NCBI GenBank assembly: GCA_013423385.1
Contig: BLZA01000053.1
Span: 62,001-126,000 of the forward strand
Direction of reading: 5' to 3'
Source of the DNA: Naganishia liquefaciens
Taxonomy: Eukaryota; Basidiomycota; Tremellomycetes; Filobasidiales; Filobasidiaceae
Length of the DNA stretch: 64,000 bases
Shown here one piece after another: positions 37,084 to 48,400 of this stretch. The position numbers were made by a program, and so were the translations under genes. Under the pieces are notes generated by a model that was not told the DNA's origin, did no database searches, and saw only the letters and a list, made by a program, of their open reading frames with translations. Every line of letters starts with the position of its first letter. Position 1 is the first letter of the stretch.

Positions 37084-40000
37084 ATGGCATTTGTGCGCGA
37101 CATCAAGGAACGCAACTCGGCATCCACTCCTCCTGCGCCACCCAGTCTGTCCGACCCCTCCACGTCCGGGTTCCCATCAGTGCCGCATCGCTCTCAAAGG
37201 GTATCAGCTTTCAAGAGAGCACGCACAGAAAATGCTGCTCGGCAGACAACCAGCAGCAGCAGCACGGCTTATCAAGCGCCAGTGATAGGGGTCGCAGCGT
37301 CCGGACTCGCTCCGGCTCTAGTTTCAGCACCAATCTCATCAGCGAGCTCAAGCGGGCCGAGCAGGCAGCCTTCTGATATCCAGGGTATGCTGCGGGAGAT
37401 ACAGGCGGAGAATGAGAACAAAGTCGCTGCCATGTCCGAATCGGAACGTCAACGAGAACTTCAAGACTTGCAGGAAACGTTTTCCCCGAAGATTATGGAA
37501 ATGCTCGCGCAGAGGGCTCAGCGCAGGGCCCAACAGGTACAAGCGCTACAGCCGCCGAGGAGTGAGGGATCTAGGAGAACCGAGCCGGCTGTTGCAATGG
37601 AAACCGAGTCAGAGCCCGCGTCCGCGCCGACCACCAGTCAACCTACAGCGGATAGGCGGACCGCAGAGTCGCCCTGTGAGTCTGTTCATCACCTTTCTGA
37701 CTACCCGCTCACGTCTTCACGGCAGCCCGTCTCCAAAGAAAAGTCCATTTCGCAGCCGCCGAGGCCCTGTCGCCGTCCGAGATCCAGAAACAATACTTTC
37801 CCGGGGAAGACCCGGACAATGCCCATCTCCAATGGCTGCAAGACGCGGATTCCGGATCGCCCGAGAGTTCATCACTGCGCTTTGATCTCTCTGGTCGACC
37901 TCTGACGATCGAAGAGGCCGCCGCGCTACCATCTCACCTGGGACTGCATCACCACGGCGAGGAAGCTGGCCAGGCCGGCTATACGATCAAGGAGATTCTG
38001 ATGCTTTGTGCGTCATCGTTTGGTCCGCAGCGGACCATCATGTTGTCTCTTCTAGGCAAGATCGCCTCCCAGCTCGATACGTACAAGCAGCAAGTCAGAC
38101 GGGAGTTGATGCACGACAAGGTGCGGGAATCGTGTCTCGAAATCACGACCCAGATCCTCGTCACTGGGGAAAAGAACTCGGCACTATTACGGGAAACGAT
38201 TGCGTGCCTGTACGCGGCGATCAAGGCGGAGCAATTCGAGAATCTCGACGATACCGAAGCCATTCACTATCCGATAGTCGATTTTCAGATCCAAAGCTGG
38301 GTGCAAAAGGCGCCGCTCGAGGATCTGATGGCTCGCGTCAAGCAGCTTTTATCCAGCAAGCCGAGCCAGTCGGTGCTCACCGAGACATCGATACGCCAAT
38401 TGCTGGCCGTCTTGTTAGCGCTCTGCTACCATTCCTTTGACGCCGCAGACGCCATTGCCGGCATTTCTTCCACGCTGATTCGGTCGTTTGTGACTTCTCT
38501 GGAATGGCCGGTGCCCGCGGAAGAGATGACCAATGCGTCGATTGCGGTACAGACGCTACGTATCAATCTGGCGTGCGCAATGACGAGTCGATCTGGAGCG
38601 AAAGCCCAACTGCAGGCGTCGTGCTATGACCAATTTCTCCGTTTTCTGGCAATCCCGCCGTGGCGGGCCAACGAGGGGGCAACCAGCAAGACGATCATGT
38701 TTCGCATTACTGGCCTCGTGATGCGAATCTTTGAAAGTGTCGCACGATACGGGCTGAATGGCAGCTTACTTTCGACTGCGCCGGAGCTGTGGCTGTTTGT
38801 AGGCCAATGGACGGGGCGCTTGACGGCCTCGGCATCGATTGATGAACTTGCTCTGGCATCGGCATACTTTGATTTGCTCCGAGTGTGGGTCATCTCGGCG
38901 ACGGATCCTCACAGCATGGAGAAGGAGCATGATCTCGTGTGGACGCAAGTCGGCGGTCTGGAATGGGCAGAAGAAGCCCTGCACGTCCTTGGCGCCGACT
39001 TTGTGCGTGACCCGTTCAAGTCGGGATCGAGCTCGCGCAAGGATCTCGGCATCGCCAAGCTCGAGCAGTCTGCCGTCGAGTTGCTGGCAGCGTGGACAGC
39101 GGGCGTGACGAAGAATACGCTGCGAGGTGGCGCAGAGGCCAAAGACGCACTGAAAAAGGGCCTGCCGGTGGATTTCGCGGAAAACACCCGGAAAGGCTTA
39201 CAAGCCGTGGCGAGTCTGGATGCCGCCAGCTCGGGGTCGCAGCTGCGAGTATGGGCCGGTCTCGCCGATTCCCGCTTCATGCTCTGTAGCAGGCTCGACA
39301 TGAACGTCTTTGCCGACGAGTCGGCAGTCTTGTCGTACGTCAGATCCCTTGCTGCACTAAAAGACGTCTACTCGGTGCGCGGTCTCCGGTACACTCTGCT
39401 CCAGTCATTCGAGAGCGCCAAAGCCGTCAAGGATATCTCGGGCTGGGCAGAGTTGGCTCAATCAGCGATACTTGGGGGCCACCCGGGCGACGAAACATCG
39501 CTCTTGAACATGGTCGACACCTTGCTTGACCTGCCGTGGGACGCCGCACGTATATCCAGCGTGTCCCATCCCCATGGTCTGTACATCTTGAGGCCATTCC
39601 TGCACTATGCGATCCTGCCCGACCTGGACGTTCTCGTGGGTCCCGTCAGACCGCTTTCCAGCATGCTCCGCGTGACGACGACGCTTCGCCGCGGCACGGT
39701 AGCAAGAAACATTCGGACCGGTGCCGTTGCGGGTCTTCCGCTGTCGCAAGACTGGCTCTTTGCGCCGTTCAATGCACTGCTGAAGCGACGAAGCTCGCCC
39801 GTGTTCAAGCAGTTGCCTCCGGCCTGGAACGCCACGAGGCTACAGGTGCTGCGAGCGACGTTTGTACTTGCGGATCTCTTGCTGCGGCCCAGCCAAATCA
39901 ACGAGCGCGCCATGACGGGCTCACAGACGCTTTTGAATTTGATGAAAGTGTTTGTCCTGGAACAAGTGGATCCGGCAGATGACGAAGAGACTGTCCAATC

Positions 40001-40673
40001 GGAGCTGTTCCGGGACCCGGTCATTGAACAGAGTATGGGTCGCTTCCTGGCGCCGCTCCTGCGGTCGAGCGAGCAGCAACCGTCTAGCAAGATTGAAAAC
40101 ATGGCCGACATTGCGAAATCTTTTCTCGGCACTGCCACGACGTTTTATCAATTCTACTACGACTTTATCGAACTATACGAATCCATCTCGCTCGGACACA
40201 AGATTTTTGGGCAACTCGCGCTTCCGCCATTGGCACATACGTATCCGCTCGACTACCGGAAACTGATCTGGTGCGAACAGTCATCGGTGCTGCGCACGCT
40301 TCGCATGTCGTTTGACGATGTCCCGCGGGAACACGGCACGCTCGGGACGTACTTTGAGCCGATCGAGGAAGACGACGATATCCTTCGGGGATATGCACGT
40401 GCCCTCGTCGAGGGCGCCGTCAAGCCGCGGACGCATCCGTTCCTGTACAATCTCGCGGCGCATCATGTGGTCGGAGCGGTATGGACGACGGAGGGAGAGA
40501 TGATCGAGGACAAGGCGGCGCTGTGGCGGTCTGTGAAAGAGTCGGGGGATGAGGAGCTGGTGGAGGCTCTGTATTGGAGAAGGACGGATCTCGGGGAGCG
40601 GGCATTGGAGAGTGTTTTGCGGGGTGAAGAAAAGGTGGAAGAGGCGGTCTATCGGAAGAGGCGGATGGTCTGA
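37084..40673 (+). CDS. RPAP1-like RNA polymerase II assembly protein
   Basis: Two exons (37084-37675, 37726-40673) give 1179 residues. RPAP1 (Rba50 in yeast) helps assemble and import RNA polymerase II. I start at MAFVRDIKERNSASTPPAPP because the FV-DI-ERN word is the family N-terminus; ATG 36877 is 69 codons upstream in frame. The RPAP1_N block is MLREIQAENENKVAAMSESE, continuing to LQETFSPKIMEMLAQRAQRR. The RPAP1_C block is SSLRFDLSGRPLTIEEAAAL, then SHLGLHHHGEEAGQAGYTIK and FGPQRTIMLSLLGKIASQLD. The remaining ~850 residues are alpha-helical repeats. The stop follows EEAVYRKRRMV. Confidence 0.93.
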
Positions 40674-40936
40674 GTGGTGGACAGGAGCAGATATCAGATT
40701 GTACAGGCCAACGTACCCGCATTGCATACGATGGCTGCAAACCGAGGCTGACCGCATCACGCGCCAAAAAAGACACGTCATTCCCCACGGTGCGCCCGTG
40801 TGTGCTTCTCCCTGGCCGTTCGTTCCCGGCTCTCGTCCCCGACAGCGACAAAGCAGTGTGAAACGACGGCAGACAGCGCTGGCTCCCCCAGTCCAGTTCC
40901 GTCACGCACAGCCGTATATCCCCACTTTGAAACACC

Positions 40937-41867
40937 ATGTACGCCACTGCTTCCCGACGGGCCCTCGGATCTTTGATCCCCCCCAAGATCGCGTCTCCCG
41001 CCGCCGTCGTACGTCTTGTTTCGCCCTCATTTACCCCGCTCCACTCGTGAAAACTCACTTCTGCTTGCTCCCCTCCCCTCGCTCCCCATCAGTCCTCCGG
41101 CGGTACCTCGACCCGAACGCAGTCTGTTATCAGCTTCTACAGCAAGCTTCCCAAGGGTCCCGAGCCCGCCGCGCAAAAGTCGACGGGATTGAGGGGAAAG
41201 TACTTTGAGGGACCCAATGCGAGCGGGTAAGTTGGTTGTTTTGCTGTGTGGGGTTGAGTCGTCTTGTTTGTAATGAGGAGGAGCGCGGGGGCATCGGGGA
41301 CGTCGGAATGAAGAGGGATAAAAGTCGGAGCGCGGTCGATCGAAGGGTGGATTGCGGACCGGTGTTTTGGGAAATGGTTGGAAAGGGCGATAGCACTGAC
41401 CTCATCGGAGAAATACGCTGGATCGGTTCGGGCTAGAGGATTTGACTGCATCGCGCGATATACCGGTGATTTCGAGGAGCACGAGAAGGCGCCAAGCGGT
41501 CGAATCTCGAAGCAACCCCGCTTCATCCCCCCCCTCCCCCGGGTTGACCCATTCCCTGCATACTTGGGACTTGAGCTCTCGTAAATCATCAACATCCTGG
41601 TTCTAACTCTCATTCCTGCCCATCTAGTGCTCCCATCTTGGCCACCATCTTCATCCTCTTCGGTATCGGTTACACTATCGACTACAACAGTAAGTTTCGA
41701 CTGCACGCAGGTTCCCTTGCGATTCCATGCTCATCACCTTTGCTCGCTTGCGTCTTTCTCCGCACGTAGTGCACTTGAGTACGTCCCACCACCGCTAATG
41801 AGGAGAACGAACGATTGACTGATCATCGTTATCTTTCACAGAGCACCACAAGAACGGCCACCACTAG
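40937..41867 (+). CDS. ATP17: Mitochondrial ATP synthase subunit f
   Basis: Five exons give 100 residues. Subunit f is a small membrane part of the Fo stator and dimer interface in the inner mitochondrial membrane. The protein reads SLIPPKIASPAAV, SVISFYSKLPKGPEP, then one helix (APILATIFILFGIGYTIDYN) and the conserved end MHLKHHKNGHH. IPPKIASP, FYSKLPKGP and HLKHHKNG are family signatures and together leave no doubt. Intron 2 is unusually long here (about 400 nt). Exon 4 is only 9 nt (41770-41778): it supplies the last two bases of the Met codon, His, Leu and one base of Lys. It has an AG before it and GTACGT after it. Confidence 0.95.
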
Positions 41868-42476
41868 ATGCACAGCTAAAATAAGAACATGCCACTAGTC
41901 GTTAAGCTTTCGGTGTATTCAATATAGTTTTCCGGCTGGAGGGATGCGTGTGGTGTGATGAAAAAGGAATATAGAAAGAGGAATGCAGCGAGATTGACTC
42001 GGGAGCGAATGGTGCTGGGGTGGACCTGTGAGACAGAGTTACCTCGGGCGGACCGGGAACGCTACGAGTCGAAATGAGAAAGCCAAGGACTGCATATGTG
42101 GAGGGTGTCGTCCCCATTTGTCATTTTCCGCGCGTCAATGTCGCTTCTCTGGGAAACTTGCGGTTGGCATCATCTATTCTGCCCTTTTACAGAGGCCGCT
42201 CCTGGTCGGCGCGTTCAAAGTCATGCCTGATCCCTTCCTCCTCATGTCCGTGTCGTTCCTGGAGTCCGCTCTCGTCGTCCATCATGGGTCGAAGATGACG
42301 TCCCCCTCTCGAGCGCGCAACGGGGAATCAATGTGATCGAGACGGAGCATCCCGAACTTGCGGAAAGCAGTCGCTCCCCTTTGAGCGATGGTGTCCCCGG
42401 GCAGGGGACACTCTAACGCCTAGGTCCTCGTCGGCAAGATAGATTACCGCCAGGAACAAGGTCGCACGCTGTGGGA
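41868..42476. other. Intergenic or upstream exons of the TAPT1-like gene
   Basis: A frame around 42300-42420 looks coding (SSAQRGINVIETEHPELAES) and would splice into the next gene, but no start codon could be tied to it. The N-terminus of the next gene may therefore reach back into this stretch. Confidence 0.4.
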
Positions 42477-45400
42477 ATGGTGCCGTCCGGGGTCACTCCG
42501 TCCGAAAACGATGACGAATTCACCGATGTGAGCCGTTGCTCTTTCCCTCTTCCGCTTCTGCATCATGCTCGGACGCTGACATACAGCCCAGGTAGAAGAC
42601 GTCCTTCCGCCTTCACCCACTCTACCCGGCCAACAGACACCGACGGCGCACACCGATGCCATCAATGCAACGCCACGCGCCAGCACGAGCTCCGTGTTCG
42701 GTGACGGCGTTCGTCGGTATGCTTGGCCCATCAAGGAGGACGCATCGGGTGGAATCCGACGGCCGCGGTTCGTCGCCAAAACGTCGTTCCAAGAGGTCCG
42801 GTATCGAAGGAATCATGGACAGCGAAGTGACATAAAAGGGAACGAAACGAGGGATGGGGTGCACACCAAGGGAATGGCTCCGCGGCCTATTGATTTCGCG
42901 GCGTCACCCAAGGGCGCCAGGGGACAACGAGAAACGTCGAGGCTAGGCTCGGCAGCGAACATCAATCGGTATTCACTGCTTCAAAGTTCCGCACATGTCG
43001 AAAAGGAACGGTCTCCTGGCGTTCCGACAAAGATTGTAGACTTTGGCACGACATCATTTGGAAAGACGATTTCACCGCCGCTGCTCGTCAGAAAGGCGAC
43101 CTACTCGTCATTGCCACCTTCACCGTCGGCACTATCCAACGTCGACTTTGAGGTAGACGTCACCGCCCCACGCAGCGTTACAGAGGGCCCGTCGTACCTT
43201 GAGACGTACGATCAGCTAGACCAAGACGCCTTTACCCAGGCGCTCCAAAAGGTTCTCGAGAGCAAGCAACAAGACGCCGACTATGACCGACGCACGATCG
43301 CCGACCGTACGCTTCGCGCAACATCGTTGCCGCCCGAGGACGTCGCGATGGAACGCGCCGACCCGGAATTCAGGCCCGAGATCGAACGGACGCCGAGTGA
43401 TCATTTCGTCAGGACGCCGCCGCCGCTCAGTCGGACGGCCTCGCGGATACGGACGGATGCGGCACAGGCGCTCGATGACGACGTTGTTGGCCCAGATGGC
43501 GGGTCATCGTCCCGACCGGGCAAGAGGACGCTGCAGCCGCTGTGGCAGATGATTACCGATGAGATGAATGTCGAGCAGAATCGGCTGTTTGTTATCGAGG
43601 GGAAATGGTACGCCTTGGCCGGTTTCATGTTGGACACGTCTGACTGTTTCATAGGGAACGCATCTCCAACTTTTTGGCCGTTCCTGCAGCGATCGAAAAG
43701 GCAAGCCGTCGACGTCGGGTTTGATCCTTTAGCTGACCCCCTCACCAGATCACGCTCTTTGGCTGCCTCGCCTGCCTCGACGCGTTTCTGTACAACTTTA
43801 CAATCTTGCCGCTCAAGGCGATCTTTGCGACAGCGATGCTCATGTGGGACATGACCAAGGTGCGGCAGCTCGGGTGAGTACGCCAACGGCCCGGCAAGAG
43901 ATCCGACTAATCGATTCATATAGCGTTCCAGCATCAATCAGCCTGAGTCCGATCCTACGTTCCCTCCTGGTCATCATCCCGACCGTCGTGCTCTCGATGA
44001 CGACCGATGTCAGCAAAATGTACCATAAAGTCAGGGGACAGGATACCATCAAACTCTACGTCATCTACAACGCGCTCGAGGCAAGTCCTTTCCACCATCA
44101 GAACCGCCGGACGCTGATTCGTCCTGCAGATTGCCGATAAATTGTGTTCGGCGTTTGGTCAAGACATCCTCGACACCTTGTTTTCAAAGGAGACGCTCGA
44201 AGCGGCATGGTGGAGTGAGCCATCAGGCAAGCAGAAACGCCGAAGGAAGCGAGAGAGGGCCACGCCGTTCTTCTTTTTCATGCTGGGTTTGGCATACGTT
44301 CGTGAGTCTACAAGTGCCGGTTGGACTGCAAGAGAACCTGACCGCTTGCAGACATACATGCGCTCGTCTACTTCTACCAGCTCGTCTCCTTGAATGTCGC
44401 CGTCAACTCGTACGACAATGCGCTCCTGACGCTGCTCGTCAGCAATCAGTTTGTCGAGATCAAGGGGTGTAAGTGCGGCGACTCCCCCGCGAACGATCCA
44501 ATGCTCACTGCCGTGCAGCCGTTTTCAAAAAGTTTGAAAAAGAAAATCTTTTACAGATCATGTGTGCCGGTAAGCTCGCCCGTCCAACGTCAATGTCGGA
44601 TCTGACCCCTTCAAGATATTGTCGAGCGCTTTCAACTGGGTCTCATGCTGTCGGTCATTGCCGTCCGGAATATGATTGAAATGTCTGGATCCGACTTGGC
44701 CTTTTTGCCCAAGAGTTTTGTCAGGGGAAAGAGTCTCCTGGATACCATTCTCTCTGTGAGCGAGATTGACCAGTCCTCCGGCATGATCACTGACAGCGAG
44801 TAGCCCGTGTTGATTGTCATTCTGTCAGAAATGGCAGTGGACTGGCTGAAACACGCCTTCATCACAAAGTTTAATCACATACGTGCGTCGGTCTACGACC
44901 GGTACTTGGACGTGCTCTGCAAGGATGTCATGCTGGCGGGACGCACTCGACAGAGTGTCTCCACCAAGGTGAGTCTGTCGAGGACCTGATCACCGGGTCT
45001 GACCATAACTTGTCAGACGAGAAACGTCTTGACAGATCATACACTTCTTTTAGGCAGACGCCTCGGCTTTGCGTCCCTGCCGCTATCCTGCTTGCTTCTC
45101 CGGGTCGGCGTTCAAGCGATAGGCATGATCTCGCTCTTCAGCAGCAGTGACGAGGATGGCCTGCCGCCTTCGAGAGCGGTTCAGGTGTTTAGCTGGGTTG
45201 GTGTACCTTGCATAGCTTTCCTCGTTTGGCTTTCGTGAGTAACGTAATCATTTTTACCAACGGTGTCTCATCCCGCGCTATGCCCCAGCTTGATTTCGCT
45301 CAAGGTCTTGCTCGGCACCGTACTTTCGACTTTTGCCATTCAGCGCCAGTCGGGAATGACATCACGAGAACAAGCAGACCAGGTCAATTCGTTTGGGCGA

Positions 45401-45652
45401 AACCCCATAGCGGAGAATGCACAGGAAGACGTGAGTATTGTCCACTAGCAAGTCAGTTTATGCTTACATTCCCGCGCTCAGGCTTATAATCAAGAAGTAA
45501 AAACACATCTGAGCAATGTCAAGGACGACATTCCACCATATGATCCAGTCATGAGCGGCAAGAGTGGAGTGGCGACCGAGAAAAAATCGAGCAAGCCCAA
45601 ATGGGCATTGGAGGAAGTTGAGCGATGGACAATGGTAAAACGCATATTTTGA
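42477..45652 (+). CDS. TAPT1/DUF747 (Emp65-type) ER membrane protein
   Basis: I use ATG 42477 (MVPSGVTPSENDDEFTD) as a conservative start; further coding exons may lie upstream. About twelve exons. A long disordered N-terminus precedes the family domain, which begins near PLWQMITDEMNVEQNRLFVI. It continues through ERISNFLAVPAAIEK, DTIKLYVIYNALEIADKLCS, LIHALVYFYQLVSLNVAVNS, LLTLLVSNQFVEIKGAVFKK, ADIVERFQLGLMLSVIAVRN, LIVILSEMAVDWLKHAFITK and FNHIRASVYDRYLDVLCKDV. The words YVIYNALEIADKL, NSYDNALLTLLVSNQFVEIK and EMAVDWLKHAFITKFN identify the family. Yeast Emp65 acts in ER protein quality control with Slp1; TAPT1 is needed for ciliary and secretory traffic in animals. The C-terminal tail is hydrophilic and ends MVKRIF. 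Confidence 0.9.
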
Positions 45653-45689
45653 GCAGGTGGGCGTTTGGCGGTGGTCGGTACGTAGCAGA

Positions 45690-47340
45690 TTACATAGACG
45701 TTGTATGATACATGCCAATGGACGCGCTAATGGATTATGCGAGATGCCTGGCGGGGACAGTCATAAAGTCCGGGGGGACGGATGCGACAGTAGGTTTGTT
45801 GTAGCGGGGCCGCGTCCACTGAGGATCGGGCTTTCCGCTAGATTTGCCACCGTCGAATCGCTTCCAGCGCGGATTGCGATGAACGCGCCGATGGATCATG
45901 GCAAAATGCATACTAGGGTCAGCGACGAGGGACACAGAAGAGAATACAACATTCAGCCTTTTGTACAAAGACCGCGCTCATTGAGAAATTAGCGCTCGAG
46001 CCCGATCCGTTACCGTAAGGTAGTTACACGCACGTATGCCAATGAACGCGCTGGTCTATCATGCAAGGGTGCACAATGTCGATTATAATGGAGCTCTAGC
46101 AGACGAATGTGACGGTAGTCAAGTGGTTTCGAACCCGCGTTCGTTGGCAGACAGTATTGCCGTGTGATTCGCCACCGACAGATTGCCTCAAGCGCGTATC
46201 TCGATGAACGCGCTGACGGAATATCACAAGGTATAGTGGGCACATCGCAATAAATCCTCGAAGACGAACACGACAGATTCGTTGTTGCGCATGGACCGCG
46301 TTCGTTGGCAAATGGGCGTTTCCACTTGCTTTGCCACCGCAGAATGGCTTCGAGCGCGAAGTTTAATGAACGCGCCGATTGATCATGGCAGAGTGCATAG
46401 GGGAGATACCTAGGAATTCCGAAGAGATGGTCACGACGGTAGCCATCTGATACTGGTCCGGCGCTCATCGAGAATCGGCGTTTCCGCTCGATTTGCCATT
46501 GTCAGATTACTTGAAGCGCGCCGCCCAATGAACGCGCTGATCGGTCGCGATAGAAAGCGTGCTGGGAACAGTGGGTAGAGCCCGGCAAATCAACAAGACG
46601 GTAGTCGTTTGGTACTGGTACTGCGATTGATGGGAATGAGCGTTTGAGCCCGAGTTGCCGCCGCAAGGTCTCCTCAATCGCGGATCTCAATGAACGCGCC
46701 GATAGACCATGAAAAGAACAGATTGGTTATGGTATTGGAGTTCACGAACACGAATGCGACGGTAATCATGTGATATGGGAACCGCGTTCGTTGGCGAACA
46801 GCATTGCCGTGTGATTGGCCAACGTCAGATTGCCCAAAGGGCGCATACCGAGAAACACCCGAATACATTATGGCAAGATGCCTGCTGGGAATAGTCATGC
46901 AGTCCGAAAAAACGAATGCGACAGTCTAGTTGCTGTGCAAGGACCGCAGTCGCTGGGAATCGGCGGTTCTGCTTGATTCGCGCCCCCCCAGGAACACTTC
47001 TGGTGCGGATCCCAACGAACGCGCGAAGCAATCATAGTAAAAGGCATAGTGGGGTTAGTCTCAATTCTTTTTAAAATGCCTACGGCAGTAGGCTTCTTGT
47101 AGCGGAACCGCGTCCTTGGGGAAACAGCAATTCCGTGTGATTGGCCACCATGAAATCACTTCGAGCTTGCATGCCAATGAACGCGCTAATGTAACATGGC
47201 AAAATCCATACTAGGGGTAGCGAAGAGGGACACTCAACAGTATACGACGGGTAGCCTTTTGTACAAGAACCGCGCTCAGCGAGAAACAGCGTTCGAGCCC
47301 AACGCGCAAAGTCATTCTATACTTGGGTCCGCGTTGCGTG
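45690..47340. repeat. Degenerate tandem array, ten units of about 162 bp
   Basis: A box ACGCGC (ACACCC in unit 8), usually inside AATGAACGCGC, recurs at 45722, 45883, 46046, 46208, 46370, 46532, 46694, 46855, 47019 and 47181, a spacing of 161-164 bp throughout. Other words recur at fixed offsets: a CATGGCA-like word just after it, GACGGTA near +65, ACCGCG near +90 to +100, and TTTGCCACCG with GAGCGCG near +130 to +155. Units are diverged, with few long identical stretches. No frame is open across the array; repeated words in minus-strand ORFs (ALEAI-RW) merely mirror the DNA repeat. It fills the gap between the TAPT1-like gene and the next gene. Confidence 0.9.
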
Positions 47341-47678
47341 TGCAATATGGGCCTTTATGCGCCATCAAGAAGTGACCTGTTGCTGTAATGGGCCATCGAA
47401 CAGAGGAACAAGACTATGACGGCCAAAAACCCAACATGATGCGTTGTAAAACAGATGAGCAGTTGCGAGCTGAAAGACGAGTCACGCCTCGAGCGCAGGA
47501 TGAGTTGACTGCAGATTTAAGGACTATGCTTGCGCCCGCCTTTGGTCCACCTCCTTTATTTGCCGTCCCTTGATTCAGGGATACTCCACTCAATGTGAAA
47601 GGTGCCGTTGGATATAAACCTTGATTTGCTATCTAGCCGCAACCCTCACGGCTCTTGGCCATCCCCATCCCAGCCACA
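47341..47678. other. Promoter of the small membrane protein
   Basis: About 340 bp between the array and the next ATG; no supported gene. Confidence 0.4.
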
Positions 47679-48394
47679 ATGGACGCTACCCATTTCTACA
47701 TCCCTAACGCTGACTTGCCAGCCCGTGCCGACCCGCCGTTGGTCTCGAAAGACCAAGCAGAAACGTCTGCTCCAGCTTCTGATGCTGACAAGTCGCCCCC
47801 GACAAAGTCTGAAGGGTAAGGTCCTGTTCCCGATGATGCCATTGATACCTAAGAGATCGCTACGCGCAGAATCCCCGAGCTACTACAGGCACTGCGAGAC
47901 GCCTTGCAAGAAGACACGCAAACGGCAGCCTTCAAGCAGTTATCGCAGATGCAACAAGCAATTCAAGCGCAAGAGATCCTTCTTAGGGACGTCACTCGAC
48001 AGAAGACGCCGCAACCCATGATGCTGCCGCCGGTGAGGCAAGAGGCCATTGTTCAAAGTAAGCTCCAAGTCGTCCTTATCGAGCGAGGCCTGTTGATTTC
48101 CCTACAGACCGAGCTGTCTCACGGCACTGTACTCGTAAGTCCAATCGATTAAAGGATAACCGAGCTGACCGACTTCTAGTCAACCAACGTGGCTGTCTGT
48201 GGCAAAGTCCCAACGTAGATCGCGTCACCTGGCAGCGGGAGCTTGCTCGCCTAGAGACAGCCGAGAGCGGTTTTCTTTGTTGCTGCCTGGTATTCATCTT
48301 GCTCGTCTTTATTAGCAAACAAATTACCTTTGCCACGCCCGCACCACTGGACGAATATGGTGTAAAGAAGAAATCTTCATCTTCGCGTTCATGA
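47679..48394 (+). CDS. Small single-pass membrane protein with Gln-rich coiled coil
   Basis: Four exons start at ATG 47679 (MDATHFYIPNADLPARADPP) and end at TGA 48392-48394, giving roughly 190 residues. After a Pro/Ser-rich head comes a Gln/Leu-rich helix (IPELLQALRDALQEDTQTAA, then QLSQMQQAIQAQEILLRDVT) likely to form a coiled coil. Next is VDRVTWQRELARLETAE, then one strong hydrophobic helix (FLCCCLVFILLVFI) and a short Lys/Ser tail. That shape suits a tail-anchored or organelle-membrane protein with its coiled coil in the cytosol. I recognise no named family. Its stop lies 6 bp from the stop of the opposing DIS3 gene. Confidence 0.65.
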
Positions 48395-48400
48395 TCGTAT

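Noticed and set aside
45690-47340. CRISPR array or protein-coding repeat as explanation of the 162-bp array
   Set aside because: The host is a eukaryote, units are contiguous without unique spacers, and no frame is open across units.
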